Shown: positions 16,124 through 24,693 of the stretch, in pieces
Layout of the letters: each line of letters starts with the position of its first letter
Numbering within the stretch: the first letter of the stretch is position 1
Source: Streptomyces acidiscabies
Lineage (GTDB): Bacteria > Actinomycetota > Actinomycetes > Streptomycetales > Streptomycetaceae
Direction of reading: 5' to 3'
Assembly (NCBI RefSeq): GCF_020010905.1
Contig: NZ_JAGJBY010000002.1
Coordinates: forward strand, 4,836,001-4,900,000
DNA length: 64,000 nucleotides
Notes under the pieces: model-generated
Database searches by the model: none
The model's input: only the letters and a program-made list of their open reading frames with translations
Told to the model about the DNA's origin: nothing
Position numbers and translations under genes: made by a program

Positions 16124-18193
16124 TCACCGGGGGCGGTGTGCGGGGGCGCAGTCGTACAGAACCGTTCCGGCGCCGCCCGCCATGCGGCTCTGCGCGGAGC
16201 CGCTCCCGCCGTACTCCTGCGCGGGGACCTCGGCGCAGTTCTCGGTGAGCCACCTCGACCGCCCGGCGCCGGCCTCGCCGCCTTGCAGAGCGGTGATGCC
16301 GCCCGACGAGCCTAGGACGTAACGGAGTTCACCGTCACCGGTCCATTCGGCCAGTTGTCGTACGGAGGGGACGTCGTCGCCGCCGACGAAGCCGCCCATG
16401 CCGATGACCGTGGCGTCGGTGTTGAGGACGAAGGCGCCCGCGGCGACGGCCCCGCCGTCGACGGCGAGAGTGATGCGGGTGTCGTCGGAGTGGTGCACGG
16501 CGTAGGCGAGGATCTTGCGGTGGTCGGCGGTGAGGGTGGTGCCACCGAAGCCCGCCGGCAGCACGAGGCTCTTGCCGCCAGGAATCTTGACCCCTCGCGG
16601 CAAGGCCCCGCCCCCTCCCAGCACCCGCCCGCCGAAGGACACCGGCCCCGCCGAAGGAGGCGCCCCGACCGGCACCGCCCCCGCCTCGGCCGGCACGCTC
16701 ACCGCCCACGCGCCCGGCGCGAGCAGCACCGCCAGCACCGCCCCACCGAGCGCGGCCACCGACAGCCGGGGCCTGAGAGCCGGTGTCACATCCCCGGCCG
16801 GGCACCCGCCGCCCGGCACGCACGCTGATCCGACCGGGGATGTGACACCGGCTCTCGGCGCCGCCCCGATCAGCAGCCCCACCGCGACCACCCCCACCCC
16901 GGCCACCACCCACCCCAGCCACCCGTTCCAGGACGGCACCCGCCGGATCACGGCCACCGCCCACGCCACCGTCACCAGCACGGTCCCCGCCCCGACCGGC
17001 AGCGCCCACCGCGCCCCCGCCCGGTGCGCCCGCACCAGCGCCGTCACCAGTCCAGCCGTCAACGCGGCGACGGCGGGCGCGAGTTGGGTCGTGTAGTAGA
17101 CGTGGAACGTCCCCTCCTGGACGGAGAACATCAGCCCGCACACCCCCAGCCACGTCCCCCACAGCACCCACCCGGACCCCGGCAGCCGGCGCTGCCGCAG
17201 TACCGCCCCGGCCACGGCGACGGCCAGTGCCACGGCGCTCGCCGGCAGCAGCCAGCCGATCTGCCCGGCCACCTGCTCGCTGAACAGCCGCAGGGGCCCC
17301 GGTTCACTCCGGAAAGCCTTGCTGAGACCGGCCCCGCCGGTGCTGCCCGCGCTCTCCCCGAAGATCCGGCCGAGCCCGTTGTACCCGACCACGAGTTCCC
17401 AGGCCCCGCCGTCGGCGCTGCCCCCGATGTACGGCCGCCGCCCCGGCCACCAGGCGACCACCGCGACCCACCACAGCGAGGAGACGGCACACACCGCGCC
17501 GGCGGCGAGCAGCCGCCCGGCCCGCGAGAGCCACGGACCGCTCGCCCCGACCAGCCACGCCGCCGCGAACGCCGGGAGCACCATCCACGCCGCCGCCATC
17601 TTGGCCAGGAACCCGCACCCGACCAGGAATCCGCTCGCGCACAGCCACCGCGTGCTGTCCGACCGGACGGCCCGGGTCAGCGCGTACGCGCCGCCGACCA
17701 GGAAGAGCACGAGCAGGGTGTCGGGGTTGTTGTACCGGTTGATCGCCACGGTGACGGGCGTCAGGGCCATCACGAGCGCGGCGAGGAGCGCCGTGCCCTC
17801 GCCCGCCCAGCGCCGTACCGTCCGGTGCAGGACGAACACGGCGGCGACGCCCTCCAGGACCTGCGGCAGGATCAGCGCCCAGCCGTGCATCCCGAAGACC
17901 TTGCTGCTGACGACCTGCGGCCACAGCGCCGCCGGGGGTTTGTCGACGGTGACGACCCCGGCCGGGTCGAAGGAGCCGAACAGGAAGTTCGTCCAGCTGC
18001 GGCCCATCGACTTCACGGCGGCCGAGTAGTAGCCGTTGCCCCAGCCGAGCGGGCCGAGCGCCCAGCCGTACAGCAGCGCGGACAGCAGCAGGATCACGGC
18101 CAGCGTGACGGGGGCCGCCCGGCGCGGCAGGGTGCGGACGATGACGGGGAGACGGGTGACGGAGCCTGACGGCACCTCGGTGGTGTGAGTCAC
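16124..18193 (-). CDS. ArnT-like GT39-family membrane glycosyltransferase with palindromic insertion
   Basis: 689 aa, GTG start overlapping the stop of the GT2 gene (GTGA). Many membrane helices follow a short N-terminus. GSFDPAGVVTVDKPPAALW after the first helix holds the acidic motif of GT39/ArnT/PMT enzymes, which transfer sugars from polyprenyl-phosphate donors on the outer face of the membrane. The C-terminal extracytoplasmic domain (RILAYAVHHSDDTRITLAVDGG...LRYVLGSSGGI) is usual in actinomycete homologues. Between helices, RAGVTSPVGSACVPGGGCP and the next nine residues are encoded by a perfect inverted repeat that looks inserted. The upstream GT2 enzyme probably supplies the polyprenyl-phosphate sugar. 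Confidence 0.85.
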   Translation of the reverse strand: MTHTTEVPSGSVTRLPVIVRTLPRRAAPVTLAVILLLSALLYGWALGPLGWGNGYYSAAVKSMGRSWTNFLFGSFDPAGVVTVDKPPAALWPQVVSSKVFGMHGWALILPQVLEGVAAVFVLHRTVRRWAGEGTALLAALVMALTPVTVAINRYNNPDTLLVLFLVGGAYALTRAVRSDSTRWLCASGFLVGCGFLAKMAAAWMVLPAFAAAWLVGASGPWLSRAGRLLAAGAVCAVSSLWWVAVVAWWPGRRPYIGGSADGGAWELVVGYNGLGRIFGESAGSTGGAGLSKAFRSEPGPLRLFSEQVAGQIGWLLPASAVALAVAVAGAVLRQRRLPGSGWVLWGTWLGVCGLMFSVQEGTFHVYYTTQLAPAVAALTAGLVTALVRAHRAGARWALPVGAGTVLVTVAWAVAVIRRVPSWNGWLGWVVAGVGVVAVGLLIGAAPRAGVTSPVGSACVPGGGCPAGDVTPALRPRLSVAALGGAVLAVLLAPGAWAVSVPAEAGAVPVGAPPSAGPVSFGGRVLGGGGALPRGVKIPGGKSLVLPAGFGGTTLTADHRKILAYAVHHSDDTRITLAVDGGAVAAGAFVLNTDATVIGMGGFVGGDDVPSVRQLAEWTGDGELRYVLGSSGGITALQGGEAGAGRSRWLTENCAEVPAQEYGGSGSAQSRMAGGAGTVLYDCAPAHRPR
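16775..16856. repeat. 82-bp palindromic element inside the GT39 gene
   Basis: Two perfect 23-bp inverted arms, 16775-16797 (starting GAGAGCCGGTGTCACATCCC) and 16834-16856, with a 36-bp loop. It lies within the coding sequence and keeps the frame, adding about 27 residues (RAGVTSPVG... to ...DVTPALR). Such a long perfect palindrome is not explained by the protein and suggests a small mobile palindromic unit, comparable in principle to Rickettsia palindromic elements. Only one copy was found in this window. Confidence 0.7.
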
Positions 18194-19449
18194 GGAAGCA
18201 CTCGCTCTCCGGCCGGGTTCGCGGAGGCGGTACGGAACACGGCCAGCCGCAGCACCAGGAAGCGGACGCCGGTCACCAGGACCGAGGCGACGGCGAGTAC
18301 GAGGGTCTCGGCACCCGTCGACGCGTCGGGGGCGGCGTCGCGGAAGAGGAGGACGGCCCCCGAGGTGGCGAGGTAGCCGACGACGAACAGGACACCGGCA
18401 CCGAGGTGGGCGCGGCCGGCGCCGGCCGTGGAGTGGCGGAAGGTGAGGCGGCGGTTGGCCTCCGTGTTGAGGAGCGTGAGGACCAGCAGAGAGACGAAGT
18501 TCGCCGCGGCGGGTGGCCACCAGCCGCGCAGCAGCCAGTACAGGAGCGCCTGGCCCGCCGTCGAGGCGACGCCGATCACTGCGAAACACGCTATCTGCCA
18601 GGTGAGTTGGGCCCGGTCCCGGTTCGGGGCGAGTACCGCGTCGGGGTGTTCGGCGGTCGGGCGCGGGCGGGCCGGGATCTCGGCGCGGGCCTTGCCGGAC
18701 GCCTTGAGGCGGGCCATCCGCCACAGGCCCTTCAGGTCGTCGGCAGCGGTGCCGACGACGTCGACCCTCGTGTCGATGTCCTCGACCCAGTCGACGGGGA
18801 CCTCGTGGATGCGCAGTCCGTTGTGCTCGGCCAGCAGGAGGAGTTCGGTGTCGAAGAACCAGGCGTCGTCGCGGGTCTTCTTCAGCAGGGGGCGCAGTAC
18901 GTCCGTACGGGCCGCCTTGAACCCGCACTGCGCGTCGCTGAAACGCGCGCCGTGCGTCAGCCTGATCAGCGCGTTGTAGCAGCGCGAGATCAGTTCCCGG
19001 CGGGGGCCGCGCACCGTCCTCGCGCCGGGGGCCAGGCGGCTGCCGATCGCCAGGTCGGAGTGGCCGCTGGCGAGCGGGGCGATCAGGGGCAGCAGTCCGT
19101 CGAGGCCGGTCGAGAGGTCGACGTCCATGTACACGACGATCTCGGCGTCGCTCGCGCCCCACACCGTGCGCAGTGCGAGTCCGCGGCCTTTGCGGTCGAG
19201 GTGGACGGCGTCGACGCCGGGGAGTTCCTCGGAGAGACCGCGGGCCACGGTGAGGGTCGTGTCGGTGCTGGCGTTGTCCGCGACCGTGATCCGCCAGGGG
19301 TAGGGCAACTCGTCACGTAATCGCGCGTGCAGGGTCCTGACGCAGCCGGGGAGCGCTCGTTCCTCGTTGTGGACGGGGATGACGACCTCGACCGTCGGCG
19401 TGCGGGTGTCGGTCGGGGCAGGCTGCTGGGGACTGAATGTCCGCGTCAT
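18190..19449 (-). CDS. GT2 glycosyltransferase fused to GtrA domain (polyprenyl-phosphate sugar synthase type)
   Basis: 419 aa from the ATG at 19449. Residues about 20-250 are a GT-A glycosyltransferase like dolichyl-phosphate mannose/glucose synthases: VVIPVHNEERALPGCV, VADNASTDTT, DVDLSTGLDG (DXD-type) and QCGFKAAR. The C-terminal third is a GtrA-like domain with four membrane helices (CFAVIGVASTAGQALLYWLL ... NTEANRRLTF). The protein likely loads a sugar onto polyprenyl phosphate for the GT39 enzyme encoded next. First gene of the four-gene minus-strand operon. Confidence 0.85.
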   Translation of the reverse strand: MTRTFSPQQPAPTDTRTPTVEVVIPVHNEERALPGCVRTLHARLRDELPYPWRITVADNASTDTTLTVARGLSEELPGVDAVHLDRKGRGLALRTVWGASDAEIVVYMDVDLSTGLDGLLPLIAPLASGHSDLAIGSRLAPGARTVRGPRRELISRCYNALIRLTHGARFSDAQCGFKAARTDVLRPLLKKTRDDAWFFDTELLLLAEHNGLRIHEVPVDWVEDIDTRVDVVGTAADDLKGLWRMARLKASGKARAEIPARPRPTAEHPDAVLAPNRDRAQLTWQIACFAVIGVASTAGQALLYWLLRGWWPPAAANFVSLLVLTLLNTEANRRLTFRHSTAGAGRAHLGAGVLFVVGYLATSGAVLLFRDAAPDASTGAETLVLAVASVLVTGVRFLVLRLAVFRTASANPAGERVLP

Positions 19450-19559
19450 GGTTTCCTCGGGGGCGAGGGTCGATGGGGGGTGCACGAATCGACTCTGACC
19501 GGTGAGGCAGGGGAAACCCGGGGAGAAGGCTGGGAACTGACGGGGAGTTCGCTGTGGTG

Positions 19560-19928
19560 TCAGGTCGACAGGGGTGATCCCACGCGGAGGGCCGTTCCCT
19601 CGATGTCGACGTACGTGAATTCCCGCAGCTTGTACGGCGTGTCCTCGGGCTCCCCGAGGTGCCCCTCGACGCCGGAGTTCTTCCACTCGGCATGGACCGC
19701 GTCGGCGTCGCTCACGTAGAGGTAGACCACGGCGCCGGTGCGGGACGGATCGTGTTCGGCCCACTCGGTGAGGTGCATCGATACCGAGCCCCGCTCGACG
19801 AAGCCGTAACGGTCCGGACCCTCGTAGACGTGCGCGGCGAAGCCCAGACGGCGGTACCGCTCCAGAGCGGCGTCGAGATCCCGGACGGGGATGACGGGGG
19901 AGACGCTCGTGAAGGCCACTTCTGTCAT
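19560..19928 (-). CDS. VOC-family protein (glyoxalase / bleomycin-resistance fold)
   Basis: 122 aa, single-domain size. The N-terminal beta strand and helix (SVSPVIPVRDLDAALERYRRLGF) and the C-terminal EFTYVDIEGTALRVG fit the bleomycin-resistance branch of vicinal-oxygen-chelate proteins. Such proteins bind drugs or act as small metal enzymes; no metal set can be assigned safely. It is monocistronic, with about 110 bp to the GT operon start. Confidence 0.75.
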   Translation of the reverse strand: MTEVAFTSVSPVIPVRDLDAALERYRRLGFAAHVYEGPDRYGFVERGSVSMHLTEWAEHDPSRTGAVVYLYVSDADAVHAEWKNSGVEGHLGEPEDTPYKLREFTYVDIEGTALRVGSPLST

Positions 19929-20089
19929 GCGGCGAGTCTCGCACGCGGGTGAACATCCCAGGCCCGCAGGAGATTCAAGGAACGCCCAAGGCGCGGACTC
20001 AGAGCCCGGCGACCGTGTCGGTCACCTGGTCGAGGAGCGCCTTGAGCCGTACGGATCAGTCCGCGCCCAGCGCGGCGGTGACCCGCTGT

Positions 20090-20557
20090 GTTCCTACCCG
20101 GCCGACGGGGAGGGCCCCGTGCGCACGGGGCACGTCGACGCCTGCGCGGTGTCCAACGCCCGGTTCGCGGCCTTCGCCGAACGGGCCGGCTGGTCGTTCG
20201 TCTTCGCCACCCCGACGGCCCGCACTCCACCTGGCGGGACAGGGAGGACCACCCCGCCGTCCACGTCGACTGGGACGACGCCCGCGCCTACTGCGCCTGG
20301 TACGGCACCTGCCCCGTCACCGCCTACGAGCCGGGAGGCTTCGGCCTGTACAACGCCACCGGCAACGTCTGGCAGTGGTGCGACGACCTGTTCTCCCCGT
20401 CCCGCACCGGACCGGAACGCGTCGCCAAGGACGGCTCCTGCCTCTGCCAAGTCTCCTGCTGCCGCCGCTACCGGGTCGCCGCCCGACAGGGCCTCCTCCC
20501 GGACGCGGCGACCGGCAACGTGGGATTCCGGTGCGCCCTCGACGCGAGCGCCGGTCA
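20090..20557 (+). pseudogene. Decayed formylglycine-generating-enzyme (SUMF1-like) gene
   Basis: Two frames together resemble an FGE-sulfatase-modifying protein. About 20094-20222 gives YPADGEGPVRTGHVDACAVS and RFAAFAERAGWSFVF. About 20225-20545, in a shifted frame, gives EDHPAVHVDWDDARAYCAWY, GLYNATGNVWQWCDD, RYRVAARQG and TGNVGFRCA. The N-terminus is missing and the central section (lysine/tryptophan-rich AGKRLPTEAEWEYAARGG block of the family) is deleted, so it is not functional. Its end runs into the 3' end of the solute-binding-protein gene. The 19930-20090 stretch holds only a short reverse-strand gene-end-like fragment (VRLKALLDQVTDTVAGL). Confidence 0.65.
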
Positions 20558-21715
20558 GGCTCCGGGGTGGAGGCCGAGCCAGCCCGGCGTGGGCGCGCCC
20601 TGGACCTCGCCGAAGTACAGCGCGAAAGTCTGCTTCCAGCGCTCGACCTGGGCGCGGTCGGCCATGAACGTGGGGAAGCCCTCCACATGGGCGTTCGGGT
20701 ACTCCCACACCGGCTTGAGCCCGACCGGGGGCGTGATGTCGGTGCGCACCGACCAGCCGTTGAAGGAGTTGCGCTGCCGCTCGGCCGACAGCTGCCAGTT
20801 GAGGAACAGCTTCGCGGCCGTGGAGTTCCTGGCCTGCTTCAGGACGGCCATGCGCTGGCCCCAGGCCATGAAGGGATGCCCGTCCGTGATCACGAACTTC
20901 GCGGGCGACGTCGAGGAGGGGACCGCCGAACCGGCGGTGCCGATCCCGATCGCCTTCTGCCCGCCGAAGACCGCGTCGCCCGGTGAGTTGCTGCCCCGCG
21001 CGAACTGCACGTCCTGGGCGGCGAGCTTGGCCACCCAGTCCCAGCCGTAGGCGCGGGCGTACAGCGCATAGAGGTAGAGGACCGCGTCGTCGTCGTGCGG
21101 GAAGGACGAGGCGATCTTCCCTTTCCACTTCGGATCGACCAGGTCGAGCGGGGTGCGCGGAGCGTCCGAGCCGACCGCCGCGGTGCCGTACAGGAAGCTG
21201 AACGCGACCACTCCGGTGGCCAGCCACGCACCCTGCGGGTCCTTGAAACTGTCGTACACCTTCGAGAACCCGGCCGGCTTGTAGTGCAGCAGCCGCCCCT
21301 GCTGCTTCCAGCGGACGAAGTCCTGGACGGTCTGGAGCTGGACGACGTCGGGGACGAGGGTGTCGGTCGCGAACTGGTTGTCGACGCGGACGTCGTGGTA
21401 CTTGCTGTAGTCGACGATCAGCGTCAGGTCGATGTCGGGGAAGCGGGCCTTGAAGCCCGCCTTCGTGGAGTCCTGCTGGGTCGGGGTGTCACCGCCGGCG
21501 TACACGACGAGCTTCCCGCCCTCCTGGAGAGCGGCCTGGTAGAGCTCGTCGAGGCTGCGGGTCTCCTCGGGGCCGGCGTACTGCCGGGCGGCGGGCGCGG
21601 CCGAGGAGGAGGGCGCGGCCGAGGAGGAGGGCGCGGCGATCCCGGCCGCGCCGAGAGCGAGGGCGGCACCGGTACCGGTGGTGAGGACACGTCGTCTGCT
21701 GAGGAAGCTGGACAC
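20555..21715 (-). CDS. ABC-type extracellular solute-binding protein, Tat-exported, orphan
   Basis: 386 aa from the GTG at 21715, which has GGAAGG nine bases upstream; an ATG at 21748 adds 11 residues but lacks a site. A twin-arginine signal (SRRRVLTTGTGAALALGAAGIA) is followed by a short SSSAAP repeat. The body resembles Fe(III)/thiamine/putrescine-type family 1 binding proteins: LVVYAGGDTPTQQDSTKAGFKARFP, DVVQLQTVQDFVRWKQQGRL and DPKWKGKIASSFPHDDDAVL. No Cys lipobox is visible. No ABC permease or ATPase gene is adjacent, so its transporter lies elsewhere or has been lost. Confidence 0.8.
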   Translation of the reverse strand: MSSFLSRRRVLTTGTGAALALGAAGIAAPSSSAAPSSSAAPAARQYAGPEETRSLDELYQAALQEGGKLVVYAGGDTPTQQDSTKAGFKARFPDIDLTLIVDYSKYHDVRVDNQFATDTLVPDVVQLQTVQDFVRWKQQGRLLHYKPAGFSKVYDSFKDPQGAWLATGVVAFSFLYGTAAVGSDAPRTPLDLVDPKWKGKIASSFPHDDDAVLYLYALYARAYGWDWVAKLAAQDVQFARGSNSPGDAVFGGQKAIGIGTAGSAVPSSTSPAKFVITDGHPFMAWGQRMAVLKQARNSTAAKLFLNWQLSAERQRNSFNGWSVRTDITPPVGLKPVWEYPNAHVEGFPTFMADRAQVERWKQTFALYFGEVQGAPTPGWLGLHPGA

Positions 21716-21813
21716 GCTGCGGGGCCTTCCTGATGGGGTGATCGTCATTGTTGTGCGACCGGTCCGGGCCCCGCGTCGTCCGTGCGGATAGAGGGAGTTG
21801 CCGAGCGGTGGAA

Positions 21814-21843
21814 CCCGCGTTCAACCGATCGGTTGAACGCGGG
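21814..21843. promoter_or_regulatory. Perfect 30-bp palindrome in divergent promoter region
   Basis: Fully self-complementary sequence centred at 21828/21829; its central 20 bases are GTTCAACCGATCGGTTGAAC, flanked by CCCGC and GCGGG. It sits between the divergent solute-binding-protein gene and the CHAT operon. The AACCGATCGGTT core resembles TetR-family operators. No TetR gene is adjacent; the nearest is at 26595. Confidence 0.75.
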
Positions 21844-21925
21844 GGAGGGCGTCGAGGAGGCCGGACCGGAGCATGCTTGTGGTGAGCGGACGTGTCGTTC
21901 GGCGCCCGCACAAGGGGGGTTCGCG

Positions 21926-24367
21926 GTGGCTGAAGCGCTACCACATCTGATGCAGCGGCTCATGGACGATCCCGACGGCTTCGACCAGTACCTGACCGAC
22001 CATCCCCAGTACGTCACCGACCACGTCGCCGACCAGGCGCGCGAGCAGGCCGTCGAGGCCGCCCTGAGCGGGCAACTCCCTCTCGCGATGCACGTCAACC
22101 TCGTACGCGAGGCACTGCTCCGCAGGCTGCGCCGTCGCCCGGAGTGGGTCGCGTGCCACCTCGACATGGTGTCGGTCATGTTCAACCTCACCGACGATCC
22201 GGACGAGTTGGCCGGCCTGCGCGAGCGCGCGCGACGGCTCGCCGCTCAGGCAGAGGAGACCGGCGAACCGGCGCTGGTGTTCCGGGCCCTGCGCCAGGCC
22301 GCCGACTGCGCCTACTTCGCGGCCGTCGGCTCACCGACGTACGTCGGGTCGCCGCGCGGCGGACGGCTGCTCGCGGCGCTGGACGACGCGGTCGCCGCCA
22401 CCCGGTGGACGGCGCACGCCGGCCGAGGCGAGTTCGACGCGTTCGTCTCGCTGCTCGGCGGGCTCGCCGACCTGGGGTGGGGGCACATCTGGCTGGACCA
22501 GGGCGACGAGCGCCGGGCCACCGACCGGTTCACCGAACTGGCCGGGTTCGTCCACGAACAGGTGCCCGTGGACTACGAGTTCACGGGCGCGGGGCAGGAG
22601 GACAACGCCGCGCGCACCCACGGCATCACCGTGGCACTGGCGATGATGAGTGCGTTCCGCACCCACACCGACCCCGCCTGGACGTCGGTCACCGAACGGG
22701 TCCGGTACGCCATGGACCGCGCGGAACAGGCCGACGACCTCGACCGCTGGCTCGACGCCGCCGGGACACTGCACCGGGTGGCACGGCGGATGGGCCACAC
22801 CGAGGACGCGCTACGGCAGATCCGCCGGCAGACCCGTGCGCGCAGCGACACCCTGCGCCACCGGTACCGCTCCCGCCTCGGCAGACTCTGGGCCGCGCAG
22901 AAACTGGAACCGGTCCTCGGTGAACTCCTGGAGGCGGACCTCCTCCACCCGGGCCTCAGCCACGCCGAACTGTTCCAGGCCGTCGAGACGCTGAAGGCCA
23001 GGACCCTGCTGGACGAGCTGACCGGCCTCTACCGGCCGCCACCGGAGGCCTTCGCCGACGCACTGGCCGAAGAGGAGGGCGAAGCGTTGAGGTTCGCCCC
23101 CTCCACCGACCGCAGCATTGTCGCCCAGGAGATGCGGTACTCCAGCCAACTGCCGCTCGCCGACGGACAGGTGACGCAGCGCCTCGCCGCGTCGGAGCAC
23201 CTCGCGGACGCGCTGGACTTCGGCTACCAGGGCGTCGCCGGGGTGGCGAAGCTCGCCGACGTCCAAGCGGCCCTGGGCGCCGACGAGTTGATCTGCCAGT
23301 ACGTCATCCCGTTCGACGGCCAGGCCCTGGCGATGCGCCGCACCTGGCTCCTCGCCGTGACCCGCGAGCGCACCCGGCTGATCCCCCTGCCCGCCGACGC
23401 CCTCCCCGACGAGTCGATGCCCGGCCGGCTGATGGTCGACGGCCGCCAGCCCATCGACGGCAGCCCCCTGATCGCCGCGGTCGTCAACGTGCGCATGTAC
23501 ATCCGCGACGGCGACGACCGCCGCGCCCGCAAACTGCTCCGCCGCCTCCACGACCACCTGATCGAACCGATCACCCGGCTGGGCCGCCCCCTGGACGCCT
23601 ACTCGACCATCACGGTCATCCCGCACGGCCCCCTCCACGTCCTGCCCTGGCCCGCCCTCCTCGACCGCAGACGGCGGAGCCTGATCACGCGCACCGCACT
23701 CGTCACCGCCCCGAGCGCCTCGGTCTGGCTCGCGCTCCGCCGCCGCCCGCGCGACCACGCACCGAGCCTCATCGGCCTCGCGGCCTGTGCCGTACCCGGC
23801 GTGACACCGCTGCCGTTCGCCGAACACGAGGTCACCGAGGCCGCCCGGCTGACCGGCGCGACCGACGCCCTGATCCTCAGCAGCCCGCACGCCACCCTGC
23901 CGGCACTGCGTACACACGCCGCAGGCCGGGGCATCGTCCACCTCGCCGCCCACGGCGCGTTCCCCGAACACGACCCGATGCACTTCCACCAACTGCTCCT
24001 CGACGCCGACCCGGAGTCCGGCGACACCGGCTCGACGGAGGCCGAAAGCCTGCGCCGACTCGACCTCCGTACGGCCTGGCTCACGGTCCTCAACGTCTGC
24101 GACGGCGGCCTGTACCGCTTCGGACCCGGCGACGAACCGTACGGCCTGGTCCCGGCGGTGCTCCACGCCGGCTCGGCCGCCGTCCTCGCACCGCTGTGGA
24201 GCGTCGACGACCGTCACACCGCCACCTTCATGGCCGACTTCTACCGCTCCGTCATGACACTGGGCAGCGCCGCCGCCCTGCGCCGGGCGATGGCCGCCAG
24301 GATCGGCAAGGTCCCGCTGCGTGACTGGTGCGGCTACGTCCTCGTGGACTCCGGGAGGCGGGCATGA
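21926..24367 (+). CDS. CHAT-domain (caspase-like) protease with helical N-terminal region
   Basis: 813 aa from the GTG at 21926, preceded by AAGGGGGG; a GTG at 21782 upstream of the palindrome is less likely. The first 500 residues are alpha-helical, rich in A/L/R/E, and may be TPR-like. The C-terminal 300 residues are a CHAT domain: VIPHGPLHVLPWPALLD, IVHLAAHGAF (catalytic His676), LTVLNVCDGG (catalytic Cys725) and GLVPAVLHAGSAAVLAPLW. CHAT proteases are separase/caspase relatives, and several act in anti-phage or cell-death systems by cutting a partner. The two downstream genes overlap (ATGA, GTGA) and are likely partners. Confidence 0.85.
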   Translation: MAEALPHLMQRLMDDPDGFDQYLTDHPQYVTDHVADQAREQAVEAALSGQLPLAMHVNLVREALLRRLRRRPEWVACHLDMVSVMFNLTDDPDELAGLRERARRLAAQAEETGEPALVFRALRQAADCAYFAAVGSPTYVGSPRGGRLLAALDDAVAATRWTAHAGRGEFDAFVSLLGGLADLGWGHIWLDQGDERRATDRFTELAGFVHEQVPVDYEFTGAGQEDNAARTHGITVALAMMSAFRTHTDPAWTSVTERVRYAMDRAEQADDLDRWLDAAGTLHRVARRMGHTEDALRQIRRQTRARSDTLRHRYRSRLGRLWAAQKLEPVLGELLEADLLHPGLSHAELFQAVETLKARTLLDELTGLYRPPPEAFADALAEEEGEALRFAPSTDRSIVAQEMRYSSQLPLADGQVTQRLAASEHLADALDFGYQGVAGVAKLADVQAALGADELICQYVIPFDGQALAMRRTWLLAVTRERTRLIPLPADALPDESMPGRLMVDGRQPIDGSPLIAAVVNVRMYIRDGDDRRARKLLRRLHDHLIEPITRLGRPLDAYSTITVIPHGPLHVLPWPALLDRRRRSLITRTALVTAPSASVWLALRRRPRDHAPSLIGLAACAVPGVTPLPFAEHEVTEAARLTGATDALILSSPHATLPALRTHAAGRGIVHLAAHGAFPEHDPMHFHQLLLDADPESGDTGSTEAESLRRLDLRTAWLTVLNVCDGGLYRFGPGDEPYGLVPAVLHAGSAAVLAPLWSVDDRHTATFMADFYRSVMTLGSAAALRRAMAARIGKVPLRDWCGYVLVDSGRRA

Positions 24368-24693
24368 CCGCGTACGACATCCTCGTCCGGCCCGGCGAGC
24401 CCGACACCGGAGCGAGTGTCCTGGAACTGCCCGAGGGTACGTCGGTGCTCGCGGCGGCAGCGGCACTGGACGAGGCGTTCGCGGCGGGGCGGCGGGTACG
24501 GCGGATCGTGCTCGTCGTCGGAGGCACCCGGGTCGGGGTCGCCGTCTCCCGGCCCTCGCGTGTACGCGGATCGCCGCCCGTCGGCCTGGACGAGTGCCCC
24601 GAGTGCCTGCGCTCCGGAACCCACGAACCCGGATGCAGCGCTGCGGGACCGGTGCCGTCCCCGCGCCGGCGGTGGCCTTGGCGGCGCCGGTGA
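24364..24693 (+). CDS. Small protein with a C-terminal Cys/His cluster (CHAT operon)
   Basis: 109 aa, ATGA overlap with the CHAT gene. The N-terminal 60 residues (YDILVRPGEPDTGASVLELPEGTSV and on) look like a small alpha/beta domain. A CPECLRSGTHEPGC segment near residue 80 could bind zinc through three Cys and one His. The tail is very basic (PRRRWPWRRR). No family is recognised. Being sandwiched between a CHAT protease and a membrane protein suggests an adaptor or substrate role, which is inference. Confidence 0.65.
   Translation: MTAYDILVRPGEPDTGASVLELPEGTSVLAAAAALDEAFAAGRRVRRIVLVVGGTRVGVAVSRPSRVRGSPPVGLDECPECLRSGTHEPGCSAAGPVPSPRRRWPWRRR

Noticed and set aside
19999..20052. Reverse-strand gene end (VRLKALLDQVTDTVAGL stop)
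   Set aside because: Only 17 residues, no start or upstream homology; could be chance.
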